In this document: piece after piece, positions 24,775 through 34,548 of the stretch
Position numbering within the stretch: position 1 is the first letter of the stretch
How the letters are laid out: the number at the start of each line of letters is the position of its first letter
Source of the DNA: Roseofilum acuticapitatum BLCC-M154
GTDB taxonomy: Bacteria > Cyanobacteriota > Cyanobacteriia > Cyanobacteriales > Desertifilaceae
Length of the DNA: 64,000 nucleotides
Reading direction: 5' to 3'
Assembly (NCBI RefSeq): GCF_030068475.1
Contig: NZ_JAQOSP010000042.1
Span: 1 to 64,000, forward strand
Notes under the pieces: generated by a model
Databases searched by the model: none
Seen by the model: the letters and a program-made list of their open reading frames with translations, nothing else
Told to the model about the DNA's origin: nothing
Translations under genes and position numbers: made by a program

Positions 24775-25086
24775 ATGGCAATTATCAAAGGTGAGCGAGG
24801 TGAATCCCAACAGCTCGGCGGTGTTATCGACAAAGGTGGTAATACAATATCGGGAGACGGCTTCCAGACCCGAAGGCTTACGGAGGGCCTTTACCTCGTT
24901 GAATTTAATCAACCCTTTAGGGAAAATCCATCTTGCATTTGTACAATTTTTGGGCCAGAGTGGGAGACCTTGAACTTATCTGTTGCTATTGTAGACCTTT
25001 CACCATCGCACTTTGTCTGTACAACTTCATCACCGAATAATCGTCAAGGTTCTGGTTTCACTTTTCTTGCTTCTGGCCCCCTCTAA
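24775..25086 (+). CDS. 103-residue twin protein B
   Basis: Paralogue of the gene at 24164 (54% identity, same length). The second half is best conserved, with SVAIVDLSPSHFVCTTSSP nearly unchanged, whereas the N-terminal loop region varies. A recent tandem duplication later separated by a MITE is the simplest history. An AGAGG-type ribosome site precedes the ATG. Function is unknown; a binding or cap role next to the AAA+ ATPase is inference. Confidence 0.7.
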   Translation: MAIIKGERGESQQLGGVIDKGGNTISGDGFQTRRLTEGLYLVEFNQPFRENPSCICTIFGPEWETLNLSVAIVDLSPSHFVCTTSSPNNRQGSGFTFLASGPL

Positions 25087-25097
25087 ATTGTGGGGGT

Positions 25098-25161
25098 AGA
25101 AGCCGGGTTTCTCGGAAAATTGAGGACACAAACGAGAGAAGAAACAAGAAACCCGGCTTCT
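25098..25161. terminator. 15-bp inverted repeat after twin gene B
   Basis: AGAAGCCGGGTTTCT (25098-25112) and AGAAACCCGGCTTCT (25147-25161) are perfect 15-bp arms around 34 nt. The family is the same as at 7125/7320 and 9421. Its place just after the stop at 25086 suggests terminator use. Confidence 0.6.
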
Positions 25162-25312
25162 GGACTCATGTAAGCATAGTTAATTTTTAACTGATTTCAC
25201 TTCTACACAAACGTCCCCCTCACAGGGATGAATTTCAACCAACACATGGGAAAGGGAAGAAATGGGGTGTAGGAGTGTTTTGTAATGTTCCGGTTCTTGG
25301 GGATAGTAAGAG

Positions 25313-25389
25313 TGTAGGTTGGGTTGAGGAACGAAACCCAACACCCGTCTGACGAAAGTTGGGTTTCACTTCGTTCAACCCAACCTACA
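25313..25389. repeat. TGTAGGTTGGGTTGA interspersed repeat
   Basis: Perfect 15-bp arms (25313-25327 and 25375-25389) enclose inner copies of AACCCAAC / GTTGGGTT. This element type is very common between cyanobacterial genes. It forms the left part of a 500-bp gene-free stretch (25087-25587) made almost wholly of repeats. Confidence 0.65.
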
Positions 25390-25436
25390 GTTTTAAGCTT
25401 GCCGGTCCAGTAGTGGATTGGCAAGCTTAAAACTGT
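25387..25436. repeat. 17-bp perfect hairpin
   Basis: ACAGTTTTAAGCTTGCC (25387-25403) pairs perfectly with 25420-25436 around a 16-nt loop. This is the strongest hairpin in the window. Its left half with loop (TTTTAAGCTTGCCGGTC) recurs at 25497-25513, next to a GGTGGGC-AGT-GCCCACC palindrome (25520-25536). Confidence 0.7.
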
Positions 25437-25587
25437 GGCCAACGCGATCGCTATAATCCAAGTTAGTTGTATTTATAGCACATGGTTTACCCCTATTTTT
25501 AAGCTTGCCGGTCTAGTAGGGTGGGCAGTGCCCACCTTACACATTGACTTACATAATGTCTCATTTTTATTTAAATTGACTATAAGT

Positions 25588-27414
25588 TTACAAAAGCGCC
25601 TGATAACATTGATAATTGCGATCGTCCCAACAGACAATAATCGCTTGCTCGATAGAAGGCTGTTGCTGTAGAACTGCGCTAATCGTCCGTAGAGCAATGG
25701 AAGCGGCCCAGTCTGGGGGACAGCCTAAAGCACCCGTGGCAATGGAAGGAAAAGAGACCGTTTTAAGCCCTTTTTCTAGGACTAACTTCAGGGCATTCCG
25801 GTAACAGTTGGTGAGCTGTTCTTCTTCCTTCGCACGTCCCTCTTGCCAACCGGGGCCGACAGTGTGAATCACATATTGGGCAGGTAAATTAAAGGCGGGA
25901 GTAATTTTGGCTTCGCCCACATCACAGGTAACCAAAGCATTACAAGCTTGGCGCAACTCTGGGCCGGCTGCTCGGTGAATCGCCCCATCTACCCCATATG
26001 TACCCGTCATCAGGGGATTGGTTGCATTAACAATGACATCAACCGCCATCTGAGTAATGTCACCTTTGACGACTTTTATCCGGTTTCCCACCTGTTGCCA
26101 AGGTTTTGCCTCCTGTCCTGACGGGGGAACCGGTGAGGGGGATGGGACTTTCTTTTGGCGCTCTTCTTGATATTCACCATAACGGGACTGTCCCCACCCG
26201 CGACTGCGACTATGGGATTCAAAATGACCGCGCTTCATGAATTGCTCGTATTCCCGCCGTTTTAAGTTGGTATTCAAGGATTGCAGGGAGTTAGATTCCT
26301 GACTCATGGCTGGGGAAGCAGGGGCCGACTGAATCGCTTCCATGCCTTTAGCAATAGTTTGTTCGGCGAGGTCATACTGCCCCTGTCTGGCTTGCTCTGC
26401 GGCTTCTTTTTTGGCACGAGAGGCCAGTAGAGCGGCTACTTCTTGCTGTACTTCTGGGTTAAAGGGAAATTCGTTTAAACTTTGTCGGTTAACCCAAGGT
26501 AGGCTGAGGGATTGGTTGATGTGCTGGCGTTGACTGGTTTCTACATCATCCCAAGCTAGGTGCAAGGTGAGGATGGAGGGCAGGGTTTGGGGGGGAATTT
26601 TCAGCCGTAGGGCGAGGGTAAAGGGACTACCAGCAACGAGGTTGGGGAGTTGATAGTCACCGTTGGAGAGAGTGGCAAAGTCGTTGAAGACATCGAGCAG
26701 TTGCACTTGAGGGGGGAGGGTGAAGTTTAAACTGACATTTTTGCCTTGGGTAGCCATGAGGCCTTGTAATTCCATGGCGAAAATGTCGGGGAGTTGGTCG
26801 GGACGTTCGATGTAGTAGTAGTTGCCATCACCACTGACGGCGATCGCCTCTAATAGACTTTCATTATAGTCATCGCCTACGCCCATGGTCGTTGTACTGA
26901 CTCCCCTCTGGGCTAGTCCATGGACATCAGTGGCAATGACATCGGGGTTAGTTTCCCCCACATTAGCAATGCCATCGGAGAGCAGAATCACCCGGTTGAG
27001 AGAAGCCGGTTGTAGGTGTTGACTCACCTGTACGCCTCCTTCTAGCCAACCGGCATGAAGGGCGGTTCCTCCCCCCACCTGAATTTGTTGAATTTGTTGC
27101 AAGATATAGCGTCTACTCCGTACCAGTTGACTGGAAACGGGGGTGTTAACATGGCTCTCGAAGGTGACCACACTGACGCGATCGCTCGGTAGTAATTGGT
27201 TGACGGCATGAATGGCTGCTTGTTTGGTAAAGGTGATTTTATTACGCTCGGCCATGGAACCGGAGCGATCTAAAACCAGGCTCAGATTAATGGCTGGCCG
27301 TTGGGGTATATCTTGGGGGGCAGGGGGGGTAAGCCGGATTAAAACATCTAAAGTTGTGGGCATTTCCGTGCATAAAGCGGCACGGAGGGGGATAAATTCG
27401 ATCGCCGGTTGCAT
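25588..27414 (-). CDS. von Willebrand A domain - macro domain fusion
   Basis: A 608-residue protein. The N-terminal vWA domain (about 20-215) has the metal-ion site LSLVLDRSGSMAE near residue 49 and ILLSDGIANVG later. A beta-rich domain and a Gln/Ser-rich linker (about 325-440) follow. The C-terminal macro domain (about 440-608; VVKGDITQMAVDVIVNATN, GVDGAIHRAAG, FPSIATGALGCP) is complete and should bind ADP-ribose or remove it or O-acetyl-ADP-ribose. The MerR-like gene lies 13 bp upstream on the same strand, so the pair is an operon. Coupling a macro domain to a vWA scaffold suggests an ADP-ribose-related regulatory or conflict system, which is inference. Confidence 0.88.
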   Translation of the reverse strand: MQPAIEFIPLRAALCTEMPTTLDVLIRLTPPAPQDIPQRPAINLSLVLDRSGSMAERNKITFTKQAAIHAVNQLLPSDRVSVVTFESHVNTPVSSQLVRSRRYILQQIQQIQVGGGTALHAGWLEGGVQVSQHLQPASLNRVILLSDGIANVGETNPDVIATDVHGLAQRGVSTTTMGVGDDYNESLLEAIAVSGDGNYYYIERPDQLPDIFAMELQGLMATQGKNVSLNFTLPPQVQLLDVFNDFATLSNGDYQLPNLVAGSPFTLALRLKIPPQTLPSILTLHLAWDDVETSQRQHINQSLSLPWVNRQSLNEFPFNPEVQQEVAALLASRAKKEAAEQARQGQYDLAEQTIAKGMEAIQSAPASPAMSQESNSLQSLNTNLKRREYEQFMKRGHFESHSRSRGWGQSRYGEYQEERQKKVPSPSPVPPSGQEAKPWQQVGNRIKVVKGDITQMAVDVIVNATNPLMTGTYGVDGAIHRAAGPELRQACNALVTCDVGEAKITPAFNLPAQYVIHTVGPGWQEGRAKEEEQLTNCYRNALKLVLEKGLKTVSFPSIATGALGCPPDWAASIALRTISAVLQQQPSIEQAIIVCWDDRNYQCYQALL

Positions 27415-27427
27415 AAGATTAACTCCT

Positions 27428-28072
27428 TTAGGGATAACGCAGAGCTAAGAGGGCCTGGATAATCGCTTGTACCAGGTTTTCTTGCTCTTGGGGGCTGGTG
27501 GGTAGGGTGACATCTGAACGCAGATGGATTTCTAAACCCGGTAATATTTCTAGATGTTTCCAGTCTTCTGGGATGGGTTGTGTTGCCTCGGAAACCCGTG
27601 GGATGTTCTGACTAGGGGGACTGATCCTCCGTTGGTTAGCCGGAGGGTGAGCAGGGGCTGTCGGCGATCGCCCTTTCACTTGTTGCAGAAAGGCCAAAGC
27701 CGGATTCGCCGGTTCTAGGGAGAGTTGCACCCCTCCCTGCAAGAGGGACTCTAACTCGGTATTGGTTTTTGCTACCACAAAGGATTGCAGGGCGCTAGTA
27801 CCGAATCCCTCACTGAGTAATCGTCTGATTAACAACATCTGTAGGAGATGGCGGTAAGTATAACGGGCCTCCCTCCCCTGTTTGAGTGGCTCATCAAGCA
27901 ATCCCTGGCTGGCATAATGGCGCACTAAACGAGGGTTGACCTCTTCACGCGATCGCCGGGAATGGGATTGCCGCTCCGGTAAAAATTGAGGCAACAACTC
28001 ATTTAACACCTGGGCAAATTCCTCCAGAGACCAGAGGGGCTGCTCTTGTGAAAGCTGTTGCAAGGTTTTCAT
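27428..28072 (-). CDS. MerR-like helix-turn-helix protein
   Basis: A 214-residue protein. The MerR-type winged helix lies at about 45-100 (VNPRLVRHYASQGLLDEPLK, then YTYRHLLQMLLIRRLLSEGF), where the second part is the helix after the wing. The N-terminus (LWSLEEFAQVLNELLPQFLP) is an added helical segment. The C-terminus has a Pro-rich linker and an end (ILPGLEIHLRSDV, ENLVQAIIQALLALRYP) that may bind a partner. There are no conserved metal-binding cysteines. It is cotranscribed with the vWA-macro gene and likely regulates it. Confidence 0.8.
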   Translation of the reverse strand: MKTLQQLSQEQPLWSLEEFAQVLNELLPQFLPERQSHSRRSREEVNPRLVRHYASQGLLDEPLKQGREARYTYRHLLQMLLIRRLLSEGFGTSALQSFVVAKTNTELESLLQGGVQLSLEPANPALAFLQQVKGRSPTAPAHPPANQRRISPPSQNIPRVSEATQPIPEDWKHLEILPGLEIHLRSDVTLPTSPQEQENLVQAIIQALLALRYP

Positions 28073-28268
28073 AGTTCAAGTCTAACAATTACAATTAAAA
28101 GTGTCAATATCAAAATTATATGTTAGCATTGACTCAATTGCATCGCCCGGAAAAAAACCGGTTGATCTATCACCAGGGCGTAACGCTATAAGCTATAACA
28201 GGACTATTAAAACCTCTTAATTGCCATAAGAGGCGATCGCCCGACTCCAACTAAGGGAAGCTACTGCT

Positions 28269-29381
28269 GTGAATCTTCTTGACAACCTGAAAAGTCTCAT
28301 CTCTAAACGGCCAAAAGGGATTGGAGTTGAACTGACTCCCGAACAGATTAATATTGTTCAAGTCCTGAAAAAAGGTCAAGCCTACAAACTCCAATCATTC
28401 CACTCCATAGAAGTGCCAGAAGGCATCTATGAAGACGGGCAAATTTTAGATGCTCCTGCTATGGCAGAACTGATCCAATCCTGTCTGGAAGAAAATAAAA
28501 TCACGGTCAAGAACGCGGCTTCTGCGGTCTCCGGACGAGAAGCCGTCACCCGCCTAATCCCGGTTCCGGCTGAGTTAGATGACAATGAACTGCGGGAAAT
28601 GGTACTCAACCAAGAAGCCGGATTATACCTACCTTTCCCGCGAGAAGAGGCAGATGTAGATTACCAAAAACTGGATCTGATGATCGATGATGATGGGATT
28701 GAAAAGGTACGGGTTTTGCTCGTGGCGACGCGCAAAGAAGTCACCGATAACTATATTAATACCTTTGAGCAGGCCGGGTTGCGCCTGGATGTCTTAGAAA
28801 TCAGTAGCTTTTCCCTGATTCGTACCATTCGCGAGGAGTTGCGACAATTTGCCCTAGGAGAAGCGGTGGCGATCGCCAATATAGAATTTGAAGGCACAGA
28901 AATTGCGATCGTTGTCGATGGTGTCCCCCAATTTTCCCGTACCGTTCCCATCGGAACCCACCAGATCCAAACCGCCCTCTGTCAAGCGATGAACCTACCC
29001 CCATCCCGCAACCCGGAAATTCTCCAAGGGATGACCATTCCCCTCACTCCCGTTGATAGCGTGCAAACGGGGATGACTGGCTCGAACCCTGGCGCGGCTG
29101 CTATGGTAAGAGTATTGGGAGAATTGGCCGATGAACTGCGGCGATCCATTGACTTTTATGTAAACCAAGGAGAAAACCAAGAAGTCGCCCAACTCCTCCT
29201 AGCAGGCAGTGGGGCGGGTATTGGTCAATTAGATGAATTTTTAACCCAAAGGCTTAGTGTTCCCACTTCCCAAGTCGATCCCATTGAAGCCCTATCTTTG
29301 GAAATCGATCAGGAAATTCCCCCAGCCCAACGGCCGGGATTGGGTATCGCCTTGGGGTTAGGCTTACGATATGTGATGTAG
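28269..29381 (+). CDS. pilM: type IV pilus assembly protein PilM
   Basis: An actin-like cytoplasmic ATPase-fold protein that binds the N-terminus of PilN and links the pilus motor to the inner-membrane complex. The 370 residues show GVELTPEQINIVQVLK at the start, an ADDG-like pattern (LLVATRKEVTDNYI) and the C-terminal GIALGLGLRYVM. The start is GTG with AAGGGA upstream. The 196-bp leader has a 7-bp hairpin (CCTCTTA/TAAGAGG, near 28213-28233) and an HIP1-like site. It heads a pilM-pilN-pilO operon. Confidence 0.93.
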   Translation: MNLLDNLKSLISKRPKGIGVELTPEQINIVQVLKKGQAYKLQSFHSIEVPEGIYEDGQILDAPAMAELIQSCLEENKITVKNAASAVSGREAVTRLIPVPAELDDNELREMVLNQEAGLYLPFPREEADVDYQKLDLMIDDDGIEKVRVLLVATRKEVTDNYINTFEQAGLRLDVLEISSFSLIRTIREELRQFALGEAVAIANIEFEGTEIAIVVDGVPQFSRTVPIGTHQIQTALCQAMNLPPSRNPEILQGMTIPLTPVDSVQTGMTGSNPGAAAMVRVLGELADELRRSIDFYVNQGENQEVAQLLLAGSGAGIGQLDEFLTQRLSVPTSQVDPIEALSLEIDQEIPPAQRPGLGIALGLGLRYVM

Positions 29382-29393
29382 AGGAAAACACCC

Positions 29394-30188
29394 ATGTATG
29401 GACTCGATATTAATTTCCTTAAGGATAGACCCGGATATTTAGAGACTCCCTCAACCACCCAAAAAGGAGGGGGAGGCAGTAGTGCAAGTCCCACAGATGC
29501 CCTACCCATTATTGTCGGTTTAGTGGTCGGTGCGGCGGCCGTGGGCGCAACCTTGGGTGTGAAAATGGCTATTTTTGACAAGCAAAATGGCGAGCTTCAA
29601 GCCCAGTTAGATGGCATCAATGCCAACATAGAACAACAAGCCTCGAAAGCCCAGGAAATTGAAGGGGTGCAAGCCCAAACGCAAGCCATTCGCGACCAAA
29701 CGGGGTCTCTGGCCACGGTATTTAATCAGATTAAACCCTGGTCAGCTCTACTGCAAGAAATCCGCGATCGCGCCCCCGCTACCATTCAAATTAACACGGT
29801 TGAACAAATCGAGGTGCAACTGCCTGACCCCAATCCCCCTCCAGAAACCCCGAACGCAACCCTAGATGTCAAAGGGCTACGAATCGCCGGAACTGCCCGC
29901 ACCTTTGATGATGTCAATGATTTTATGTTGCTGCTGAAAAACTCTGATTTTCTCGGTGGAGACCAAACACAACTCCTACGAGCAAGTCTGCAAGCGAATA
30001 ACACTCAAGTTGAAGTGCCAGAAGGTAGTGAGATCGAAGTAAAGCTCCCGGATGTGGTCGCTTTTAACATTGAAACGCCCCTATCCGACAAAGGGGCATC
30101 GGAATTAATGGCCCAACTCGAAAGCAAAGGAGCCATTGGTTTAGTCAGTCGGATTGAAACCTTAAAACAAAAGGGGATTTTAGAATAA
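29394..30188 (+). CDS. pilN: type IV pilus assembly protein PilN
   Basis: A 264-residue bitopic inner-membrane protein. A short cytoplasmic N-terminus (YGLDINFLKDRPGYLE, the PilM-binding part) and a Gly/Ser linker lead to one membrane helix (about 37-60). A periplasmic coiled coil and a ferredoxin-like domain follow. It pairs with PilO to form the alignment complex. It starts 12 bp after pilM and overlaps pilO by one base, so translation is coupled. Confidence 0.92.
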   Translation: MYGLDINFLKDRPGYLETPSTTQKGGGGSSASPTDALPIIVGLVVGAAAVGATLGVKMAIFDKQNGELQAQLDGINANIEQQASKAQEIEGVQAQTQAIRDQTGSLATVFNQIKPWSALLQEIRDRAPATIQINTVEQIEVQLPDPNPPPETPNATLDVKGLRIAGTARTFDDVNDFMLLLKNSDFLGGDQTQLLRASLQANNTQVEVPEGSEIEVKLPDVVAFNIETPLSDKGASELMAQLESKGAIGLVSRIETLKQKGILE

Positions 30189-30910
30189 TGACACTAGCAG
30201 GAGATTTAGGAACAGTTGGGGCTGAAGCCGAAGGTAAAGGCGGCAATCAAACGAATCTGTTTATCGGCATTGGTATTGGTGTACTGGGCTTAGGAATCGC
30301 TGGATTTTTAGCCTATAGCCAACTGCTACCGGCAATGCAAAAAAATCAGGAACTGCAAGCCGAAGTCAATGATAAACAAATTCAGGTTAAACAAGAGCAA
30401 GAACTGCAAAATCAGTTGCTGGCAGCCCAGGAAGACCAAGAGTTAGCCAAACAGCAAAGTGAGGAAATTAAGACCCTCTTTGCCGATGAAGCGTCCCTCG
30501 ATACGCTGCTATTGGATATTAACCGCATTCTCAAGGAGCGGGGAGTGGAGTTAATTCAGTTTGAGCCAAATACTGACGGCATACAATTGGTCACCGATGG
30601 TTCTTTGGGAACCGATGTGGATGGTAAGCTCAGGAGCCGAGGGTATCGTCTGCAATTTTCGGGCACTTTCGATCAGACTCGTTTAGTATTGCTCAATATC
30701 GAACGACTGCAACCCTTATTAGTAGTTGAGTCCATGAGAGTCACCGTCGATCCATCCTCCCAAGAAGTTCGGTATCAAGGGGGCAATTTAGTGGCCCAGA
30801 ATACGCCTAAGCTGACCACAGAAATGGAAATTAGGGCCCTATTGCCCGCAGATCTTCCCCCACCCGTTCCTGTAGAAGCAGCACCGGAAGCGGCTCCGGA
30901 AGGTGGTTAG
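30188..30910 (+). CDS. pilO: type IV pilus assembly protein PilO
   Basis: A 240-residue bitopic membrane protein with one helix (about 25-45), a periplasmic coiled coil (about 50-95) and a beta-rich domain (YRLQFSGTFDQTRLVLLNIE). The end is Pro/Ala-rich (LPPPVPVEAAPEAAPEGG). It heterodimerises with PilN. In cyanobacterial operons of this type the secretin gene pilQ usually follows; here the next gene, 42 bp away, is a sensor kinase on the opposite strand. Confidence 0.9.
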   Translation: MTLAGDLGTVGAEAEGKGGNQTNLFIGIGIGVLGLGIAGFLAYSQLLPAMQKNQELQAEVNDKQIQVKQEQELQNQLLAAQEDQELAKQQSEEIKTLFADEASLDTLLLDINRILKERGVELIQFEPNTDGIQLVTDGSLGTDVDGKLRSRGYRLQFSGTFDQTRLVLLNIERLQPLLVVESMRVTVDPSSQEVRYQGGNLVAQNTPKLTTEMEIRALLPADLPPPVPVEAAPEAAPEGG

Positions 30911-30952
30911 ATCCCTAAGCCTATTTTTGTCGGGGTGGACAATTGTCCGCCC

Positions 30953-33900
30953 CTACAGCATTCTGCGTAGATCTTCAAATAAGCGGTGTGCTTCTTCGAT
31001 CTCAAAGTCTTCTAGTCGATCTTCGAGTTGGTGAATCTTCGGTTCTAGGGGAGTATCGATCGCCTCCTGCTTCAAATCATCCACCAAGGCGATCGCCTCA
31101 ATCAAATCTGTCTCTAGTAACTCCAGAATCTCACCAATCAACTCAGCAATGCGCTCCCGGTTCCATTGCTTCTGCTGCTGAAGGTTATCGGGTAAATCTT
31201 GAATCCCCTCTAAAACGACCTCCAAAGCTTCTAGTAACCCTACCTTACCGAGCTGCAACTGTTCAATATTCAGAGTATCTAACTTTAATATCTCTTCAAG
31301 AGTAAGCGCCCAGACATACACCCGATCCGCACCAATATTACCCGCAGCTCCTTTCAAACCATGGATTAACTCTTGGGCAGGTAACCATTCTTGACGGCTA
31401 AGGGTTCCCTCGAAATCCAAGCCAAAGTCTTGATATTGCTGATAAAACAACTTCAGTAATCCTTGATACCCTGGCCAATTGCCTCCCATGCGCGATAAAC
31501 CTACCTCAACATTAATCCCTGGTAGAGAGGGATAAGCCGGTTGCGGATTTTCAGTGAGGATAACCGGCTCTGAGGGCTGCTCAACTTCTTCTGTCACTGG
31601 AGGCTCATACATGCCTGGAGGAATCCAACGCACGAGAGCTGAGTATAACTGATTGAGATTGACGGGTTTTGCCACATGGTCATTCATGCCTGCGGCTAAA
31701 CTTTGAGCGAGTTCCCGATCCATAACATGGGCAGTCATGGCAACAATGGGCACAGTGGCAAACCTTTCGCTTTCTAAATCTCCCTCTTTTGCCATTGCCC
31801 GAATCTCTCTCGTTGCGGTTAAGCCGTCTACTTCAGGCATCCGAATATCCATTAAAATTAGATCGAAAGCATGGCATAGCACCCGGTCGATCGCCTCTTG
31901 CCCATTGATTGCCCAATCTACTTTTAACCCCACACCCTGTAAGAGTTCCCGTGCAATTAAGGCATTTACTTCATTATCTTCAACGAGCAAAACCTGAGCG
32001 CCTTGGATCTGTTGCAATTGTTCCTCCAAACCCGAAGAGGATGCGATCGCTCGGTTAGCATCCAAAGGGAGAGTGTACCCCAAAACCATCATAATCGTCT
32101 CTAATAATTGGGAGCGATTAATCGGTTTGGTCACTAACCGATTGAGATCTAACCCAGGGGTCTCTTTGAGAATACGGTCTTCTGAATGAGCTGTGACCAT
32201 CAAAATCTCTGGAATAGCGGCTAAATTAGGATTGGCTTCGATCGCTCTTAAGGTGTCCAAACCATTCATCTTGGGCATATAGGCATCAATTAAGACCAGA
32301 TCGAAGGGGGTAGACTCTCTTGCCCTTTCTAAAGTGGCGATCGCCTCCTCCCCCGAACCCACTGCCATCGCTTGCAAGCCAAAAGAACTTAAGATCTTGA
32401 TGAGCATCTCCCTAGAGAAGGGATGATCGTCAACCACCAAAGCCTTTAAACCTTCTAAATTGGCAATCTCCCAGGATTGAGAATAATCCCCCAAAGCGCA
32501 TAGATAAGGAAACTCCAATTCAAAGGAAAAGGTACTGCCGTGATCGATCTCACTTTCAACCTGAATAACCCCCCCCATTAAACTCACCAGACGTTTACAA
32601 ATTGCCAATCCTAACCCCGTTCCTCGATATTTACGACTAATAGAAGCATCGGCCTGAGTAAAGGCTTCAAACAGAGTATTGAGTTGATCGGGGGTTAAAC
32701 CAATACCCGTATCCTGGACGGTAAACTTGAGCCTGACTGACTTTTCGCTTAAGGCTAAAGTTTCGATAGTAATCATCACGCAGCCCTGTTCGGTAAATTT
32801 GATGGCATTACTGGTAAAGTTAATCAAAACCTGACTCAAACGCAAAGAATCCCCCATTAAATAGCTGGGGACATTACTATCGACTTCAAACCACAAATCT
32901 AGTCCTTTTTCTTTGGACTTAAATGAAAACAGATTGTGCAAATTGTCTAAAATGGATTCTAACTGGAATGGAGTATTCTCTAACTGCATTTTTCCTGCTT
33001 CAATCTTAGAGAAATCCAAGATATCATTGAGTATGGATAATAAGGACTGTGCCGAACTCTGGATTTTCTTCAGGTAGTCTTTTTGCTCGTCATTTAAATC
33101 CGTTTTGAGAATCAAGTAAGCGAGACCTAAAACCCCATTCATGGGGGTACGAATCTCATGGCTCATCAGGGCTAAAAACTCACTTTTAGCGCGATTGGCA
33201 TATTCGGCGGCTGCCTTGGCTTCTTGTAATTCTTGTTCGGCTCGTTTGCGATCGGTAATATCCACAGACATGCCAATAATCTGAGTCGGTTGTCCATTGG
33301 TATCATGGACAACTGTCGCATTGACTTCAAACCAAAAATAAACCGGATGGTCTAAATCTTCATTAACTAAAACTCGATGCTCAATTTGAAAAGATTCCCC
33401 TTCGGCGATCGCCCTTTGATTGGCTCGATCGAGCTTTTCCACATCATCGGGATGAATCATTGCCAAAGATTCTCGGTAAGAGAGTTCTGCTGGAATATCC
33501 GAATTAATCGTTGAAGAAAAATAGACCCGATCCGTGCCCAGATCCCTTCTCCAGGCGATCGCCTTCGATACCTCTAAAGCCAATAAAAGTTGGGTTTCCC
33601 GCTCTTGTTGTTCCCGTTCGGCTTGTTTGCGGGTGCTAATGTCTCGGAAAATGCCCTGAATTAAGGTGGCATCTTCTATGGTAATCACAGAAGTAGAAAC
33701 ATCAACGGGTATAAGCTTGCCGGTTTCACTTTGGCATTGTATATCGAAGAGTTGATAGATCTCTCGATGGGCGATCGCCTCAAATGCCTCTAGAGTCCTC
33801 TGTAATTCCTGGGGGGGAAACAAGTCACTCCAGTACATTTGGCACAGTTGCCACCGGTTATAGCCAAATAACGCTTCTGCCTTAATATTCACTTCCTCAA

Positions 33901-34531
33901 TTTTGCCCTGGCGATCCATTAACACAATCGCATCCCCCGCTCCATCCATCAGCGCTCGATACCGAGCTTCCCGATTTTGCAAAGCCACTGTGCGCTCAAT
34001 CACCTTATTTTCGAGGTCTCGATTCAGTTCTTCCAGCAGACGACTAGCCCGTTGACGCTCCAATTCTGCCCCGGCACGAGCGGCAAACACCCTCAGAATC
34101 TGTTCTGCCCACTGGGGATTTTTCAGAGGTTGGGTGTCTAAAATACAAAGGTTACCGATCGCCTCTCCTTGGCTATCATAGAGAGCAACACCCAAATAGC
34201 TCTCCGCAGAGATCTCCGTTAAATAGGGATCGTCGGGAAACTGCTGCTGAACCGATTCTATACAAACATAAACTCTCTTTTCGAGGCTTAATGCACAAGG
34301 GGTTTTGGCGATCCCATAGCTAAAATTCGGTTGCCGACTTTTCCCCCAAACCCCTAACGTGCAGAGTTGATCGTCAACTTTTTCAGAGACAATGGCATAA
34401 CCCACCTGAAGTGCTTCACTCATATATTGAACCAAAGCCGGAAAAAAATCTGCTCCTGTGGTTCCAGCCGTTCCCATCACCAAATTATCTAGGGCGGTTT
34501 GGGTTTGTTTGCGCTCGGTGATATCTTGCAT
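30953..34531 (-). CDS. hybrid sensor kinase, GAF-PAS-PAS-HisKA-HATPase-REC-REC-HPt, 5' truncated
   Basis: A 1192-residue hybrid histidine kinase. Domains: GAF (about 20-160), coiled coil, PAS (about 190-300), PAS/PAC (about 315-435), HisKA with [13 protein letters not shown] (near 465), HATPase ([21 protein letters not shown]), two receivers ([26 protein letters not shown]) and an HPt domain ([11 protein letters not shown]). This is a complete internal phosphorelay, BarA/ArcB-like in layout. The protein begins MQDITERKQ, the tail of a PAC motif; the frame reads HVLGL before that Met and then stops at a (TTTTTAA)n array. An N-terminal PAS domain has evidently been lost. All of it should be cytoplasmic. 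Confidence 0.9.
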   Translation of the reverse strand: MQDITERKQTQTALDNLVMGTAGTTGADFFPALVQYMSEALQVGYAIVSEKVDDQLCTLGVWGKSRQPNFSYGIAKTPCALSLEKRVYVCIESVQQQFPDDPYLTEISAESYLGVALYDSQGEAIGNLCILDTQPLKNPQWAEQILRVFAARAGAELERQRASRLLEELNRDLENKVIERTVALQNREARYRALMDGAGDAIVLMDRQGKIEEVNIKAEALFGYNRWQLCQMYWSDLFPPQELQRTLEAFEAIAHREIYQLFDIQCQSETGKLIPVDVSTSVITIEDATLIQGIFRDISTRKQAEREQQERETQLLLALEVSKAIAWRRDLGTDRVYFSSTINSDIPAELSYRESLAMIHPDDVEKLDRANQRAIAEGESFQIEHRVLVNEDLDHPVYFWFEVNATVVHDTNGQPTQIIGMSVDITDRKRAEQELQEAKAAAEYANRAKSEFLALMSHEIRTPMNGVLGLAYLILKTDLNDEQKDYLKKIQSSAQSLLSILNDILDFSKIEAGKMQLENTPFQLESILDNLHNLFSFKSKEKGLDLWFEVDSNVPSYLMGDSLRLSQVLINFTSNAIKFTEQGCVMITIETLALSEKSVRLKFTVQDTGIGLTPDQLNTLFEAFTQADASISRKYRGTGLGLAICKRLVSLMGGVIQVESEIDHGSTFSFELEFPYLCALGDYSQSWEIANLEGLKALVVDDHPFSREMLIKILSSFGLQAMAVGSGEEAIATLERARESTPFDLVLIDAYMPKMNGLDTLRAIEANPNLAAIPEILMVTAHSEDRILKETPGLDLNRLVTKPINRSQLLETIMMVLGYTLPLDANRAIASSSGLEEQLQQIQGAQVLLVEDNEVNALIARELLQGVGLKVDWAINGQEAIDRVLCHAFDLILMDIRMPEVDGLTATREIRAMAKEGDLESERFATVPIVAMTAHVMDRELAQSLAAGMNDHVAKPVNLNQLYSALVRWIPPGMYEPPVTEEVEQPSEPVILTENPQPAYPSLPGINVEVGLSRMGGNWPGYQGLLKLFYQQYQDFGLDFEGTLSRQEWLPAQELIHGLKGAAGNIGADRVYVWALTLEEILKLDTLNIEQLQLGKVGLLEALEVVLEGIQDLPDNLQQQKQWNRERIAELIGEILELLETDLIEAIALVDDLKQEAIDTPLEPKIHQLEDRLEDFEIEEAHRLFEDLRRML

Positions 34532-34548
34532 CAGGCCTAAAACATGTC

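Noticed and set aside
24651-24833. 60-codon minus-strand frame between the twin genes
   Set aside because: It overlaps the start of twin gene B and has no recognisable features.
25435-25697. Small frames in the repeat-rich gap at 25.5 kb
   Set aside because: They overlap hairpin repeats and the 3' end of the macro-domain gene, with no ribosome site.
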